Position numbers and translations under genes: made by a program. Shown here piece by piece: positions 60,949 through 64,000 of a DNA stretch of 64,000 bases (its first letter is position 1; each line of letters opens with the position of its first letter). The notes beneath the pieces were generated by a model. It saw only the letters and a list, made by a program, of their open reading frames with translations, was not told the origin of the DNA and searched no databases. The stretch is taken from the NCBI RefSeq assembly GCF_041296385.1, contig NC_091018.1, positions 3,686,001 to 3,750,000 on the forward strand, given 5' to 3'. Source of the DNA: Aphelocoma coerulescens (Eukaryota; Chordata; Aves; Passeriformes; Corvidae).

Positions 60949-61036
60949 GTGTGAAGAACCCGTGACCCAGGGTCCATCTTGGGTGGAGCCCCTCGTAGGA
61001 TTTACTCTCCTAAGGTGTACCTTTGAAGGCCCTTCA

Positions 61037-61042
61037 AATAAA
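61037..61042 (+). terminator. Polyadenylation signal AATAAA in the second LTR
   Basis: AATAAA follows the TATA box by about 90 bases and is followed by CCCACTTTTATTCTCGTGTT, a T/GT-rich stretch that suits a cleavage site. It implies a short R region. Confidence 0.65.
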
Positions 61043-61103
61043 TACCCACTTTTATTCTCGTGTTGAGGTCTAGCCTCTGTGTTTAGGTAGCCACTTCAAA
61101 GCA

Positions 61104-64000
61104 TCAGCAGGTTTGAGTGATCTGTGCCTTTTTGGCCTCAGAACAGCGTTAACTCTGCCTTTCTGCCTCCCTTAAATGTAGAACTGTGACTTTCACAAAA
61201 ATAAACTCCTGGGTAGTCAGAGCAAACAAAATAAATTCAGATATTTCTATGGATTATCTTTACAGTAAAAGAACAGCTGTTGGAGAGACTCGTGATGTGC
61301 TTCATATATCCATATGTGATGATTAGATTAATTTTTTTGTTTACCACTCTATCATTTATAAAGAAGTTTTTTTTTTAATTTGATTACACACATTTTAACA
61401 AATCTTTCTTGCAGAGGGTCCCATTTCTTAAATTTTTCTCTGATATCTCCATAAGTGTAAGTCTTGATGGATTTTGAAGTTACCATGTTAGAAATAAGGC
61501 AGCTTAACCATAAATACTGTATTGTAATGTAGGATGTGAATTCATGCCCTACTTACCTTGTCTTTACAACATGTAATGAGTAATATATATTTTGGCACAC
61601 ATATCTTAATCATAAAAGTAAGCCTTTAGCATGTCTTTTAGTATCTTTCAACAATTTTGTGGATTCTCCCTTATGTAACCAGCTGGTTTTTAGGGGTACA
61701 TTTTCTCCAGATTTACAGCCAGTGCAGTGGAGTTGTCAGGATCAGCAATTCAGAGCAGCTGTCATTGCAGCCCTAATGGAAACTGCTGAAACACCCTCGT
61801 ATATCAGGTATAAGAGGAATCGTTGATAATTTGAAATTTTAATATTTTAAAGCAGTATATTAGGTCACACATTGTTTAAAGCACCCAGATTTATGACATT
61901 TTCATGCATTTTCTTCCTCTGTTTCTGAGTTCCCAAATGCTGCAGCTGCTGCTGGCAAAGTGCACTCAACAGAGCAAACCCCTTCCTGCTCCACAACATC
62001 TTGGGCTTGGCTGCTTCACCTCGAGCTCAGAGACCACCAAAAGCCTTGATTCCTGTCAAGGAACCTTCTATATAAAGACAGAAACCCAGTAATTAACTGG
62101 AGAAACCATGATGAGGTTAAATCCAAGAAATTCTCCAGCAAGGTAGGAGAAGATGCTGCTGTTGCAGCTCAGATGGAGATACAACCATTCCTCTCCAGTT
62201 CTGGCACAGATGTTTTTTCTGGCCTCACTTAACAACAATGCTTCTTAGCATATTCAGGCAGTAATTATTATCTTGTGTTGCCTCAATCTGTGATGATTTT
62301 CCTCATGATTTATATAGTCCAAATTTGTTGGAAGTTTTTATTTATAATTTAGAAAATTAAAAAGTCTGGATTACAAGGGGCACCTATAATTCAATTTTCT
62401 GCAGTGGAAATGCTGAGTAAATTTGTTTCTGATCCTGAAACTTTGTAAGGATGTGTGGACTCTACAGAGACTTGGTTTACTTGAGTTGTAGTCAGTCCTC
62501 TGTGCTCTACATGAGTCTTTTAAAGCCTAAGATCTTATCTTGATGTCTTCAGTGGTCCCAAATTCTCCAGGCTCCAGAGAACTGCAAAGACCTCTCAAGA
62601 ATAAATAACTCTGGTTTTTTGCTCTCCAAATGCAATATGGAAGAAATTTAAGTGTTTTTCATGCTTGATTTTCTTAATTAGGATTGGCTTCTTTTTAAAA
62701 AAAATATTTCTGCTAAACAGTTATGATAATTCTGTTACTGTAGATGGACAGTGAATTTAAGTAATGTGCTAATGGGGCTGATAAGAATTAAAAGATAATG
62801 TTTTTAATGCATTCTATGAAAAGAGAATGTATTCAACTAATTGAAGGCTTTCAAGAAATTAGAAGACTTTTTCTTACTATTGCAGAAGTTTTTTAAGTTG
62901 TTTATACACAGGAATAAAAGGTGTTATTAAGGTACAATTTTTAAGTGGGAAACCACTGCTTAGAACTCCACAGATTATTCAGCAAAATCAGTTCCATTTC
63001 AGTGAAGTCCTCATTGCATGGGCAAAATAAGCAAAAAATTATTAAACAGTCCCTGGTACTTGGGGAAGTGCTTTGGGATGATGAGGTAAAGACAACCAAG
63101 AACTTCCATTTATATTAACAGCATTCTTTTTCACTACTATTTCCTATTGTTCTTCAAGCCATGTTTGGATAGGACCCTGTGGATCCCTCTGGAAACAGAG
63201 CCTTTTTCCTGCTGTGATGGATGCAAAACCCAGGTAAATGTTCAACTGTGGACAAATCAAGCATAGATCCTAACAATTAAGTGTGATTTATTTTTGTCCT
63301 TTCAATTCATAAAGTAAAAATTCTTCTGAAAGAAATTAATGTTCCATCTAGAAAATTACCTTGAGTGCTTACAATAGTCCACTGCCCACGGCCTCCCAAT
63401 TTACTGCAAATGTTTTCAACCAGGTGAATATTTTTCTTAGAATATTGATCGAGCTCTTCTTCTGTAAAAAGCTGATTTATTAAGCCTTATCTGTCTTCTT
63501 AGATGTCTTAACACATAAAATTTAAAATGTGGGGTGTCCTTGTTCATGTTTGCAGAATAATAATCACATATGTTTGGCTAATTTTCAGTCTCTTTGTCCT
63601 GGTCTAACAAAAAAACTTTAATTAATATTTCATTAATGTTTGAAAGAATATTCGTCTATAGGGAAAAAAAAAATCAAGGTTGGACAGTGGCTTTAGCCAT
63701 TATTAATCAAATCATTATTTATTCCTTTAATTAGGAGAGAATAAAAAGGCATAGAACTGTAGTTTTTGAAAGTGGGATTATTCTCATACTTCCTGCTGGG
63801 GCAGGAGTTAAACACCACAGGACTGTGGTACTGCTGCTATTCTGACTGTAGGTTTTGTCTTAATGGTAGTACTGAATGCTTTATGGGCTGCAGTGCAATC
63901 TCCCTCTGAATAACAAATCACTGTTCTTTCAGTGCCAGCTCTGACCTTTTCTGGCTGAAATTGTAACACGTCATCATAAAACAACATCGATGTGATGGAG
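61104..64000. other. AT-rich non-coding stretch to window end
   Basis: No gene or known repeat is recognised. There are short A and T runs, for example at 61367-61376 and 63663-63673. Open frames are at most 62 codons. Confidence 0.5.

Larger units (their letters stand above)
60683..61098 (+). mobile_element. Probable solo LTR of a second retrovirus family
   Basis: The segment shows promoter and polyadenylation signals in LTR order: octamer ATGCAAAT at 60924-60931, TATAAAA at 60942-60948, then AATAAA at 61037-61042 with a T-rich tail. A near-duplication CAAGGCA (60676-60682) and CAAAGCA (61097-61103) would bracket a TG...CA element if it runs 60683-61098. One mismatch in that duplication makes the limits uncertain. 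No gag or pol flanks it. It does not resemble the ERV-L-like LTRs elsewhere in the window. Confidence 0.65.

Overview
The window looks like AT-rich, gene-poor nuclear DNA from a bird, probably a passerine. The evidence is several CR1 LINE 3' fragments in both orientations (around 11.9, 14.3, 36.2, 42.7, 52.8 and 55.6 kb), ERV-L-type LTR sequence, and no bacterial-style gene packing. I found no host protein-coding gene, tRNA or rRNA. Outside the retroviral element, the longer open frames are small, mutually contradictory, or fall inside repeats.

The main feature is a complete, young endogenous retrovirus at 26795-33205 on the plus strand. It has two 555-bp LTRs (26795-27349 and 32651-33205) that read identically by eye, and a perfect 5-bp target-site duplication AGCAC on both sides. 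Its 18-base primer binding site matches the 3' end of tRNA-Lys1,2. An uninterrupted gag (27428-29347) is followed by an uninterrupted pro-pol (29348-32542). There is no env and no dUTPase. The Gag capsid-like region, the Pol order and the lysine primer point to the class III (ERV-L/spuma-like) retroelements.

Gag and pol share one reading frame and are separated by a single UAG. No ATG lies between that stop and the protease active site. Ten bases after the UAG there is a perfect 6-bp stem whose 6-base loop is perfectly complementary to a site 47 bases downstream. This is a candidate H-type readthrough pseudoknot, like the gammaretroviral arrangement. The Gag is also unusual: strong-Kozak start, about three hydrophobic segments at the N-terminus, a run of 19-residue S-T-Q-T repeats, then the capsid-like domain, with no CCHC zinc knuckle. 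Visible catalytic residues of protease, reverse transcriptase, RNase H and integrase are all present.

A 528-bp solo LTR of the same family lies at 9677-10204 on the minus strand with its own perfect 5-bp duplication (GGGTC). A second, unrelated LTR-like segment lies at about 60683-61098, with an octamer, a TATA box and AATAAA in order. Other structure includes a 19-copy 21-bp minisatellite (37799-38197), a 49-bp (AT)n tract, a 23-base G run, a (TTTTG)n tract, a perfect 11-bp hairpin near 60.17 kb, and a small AT-rich open frame near 35.1 kb whose codon pattern looks unlike its surroundings. The remainder is unannotatable intergenic or intronic DNA; whether it contains conserved non-coding elements cannot be decided without alignment.
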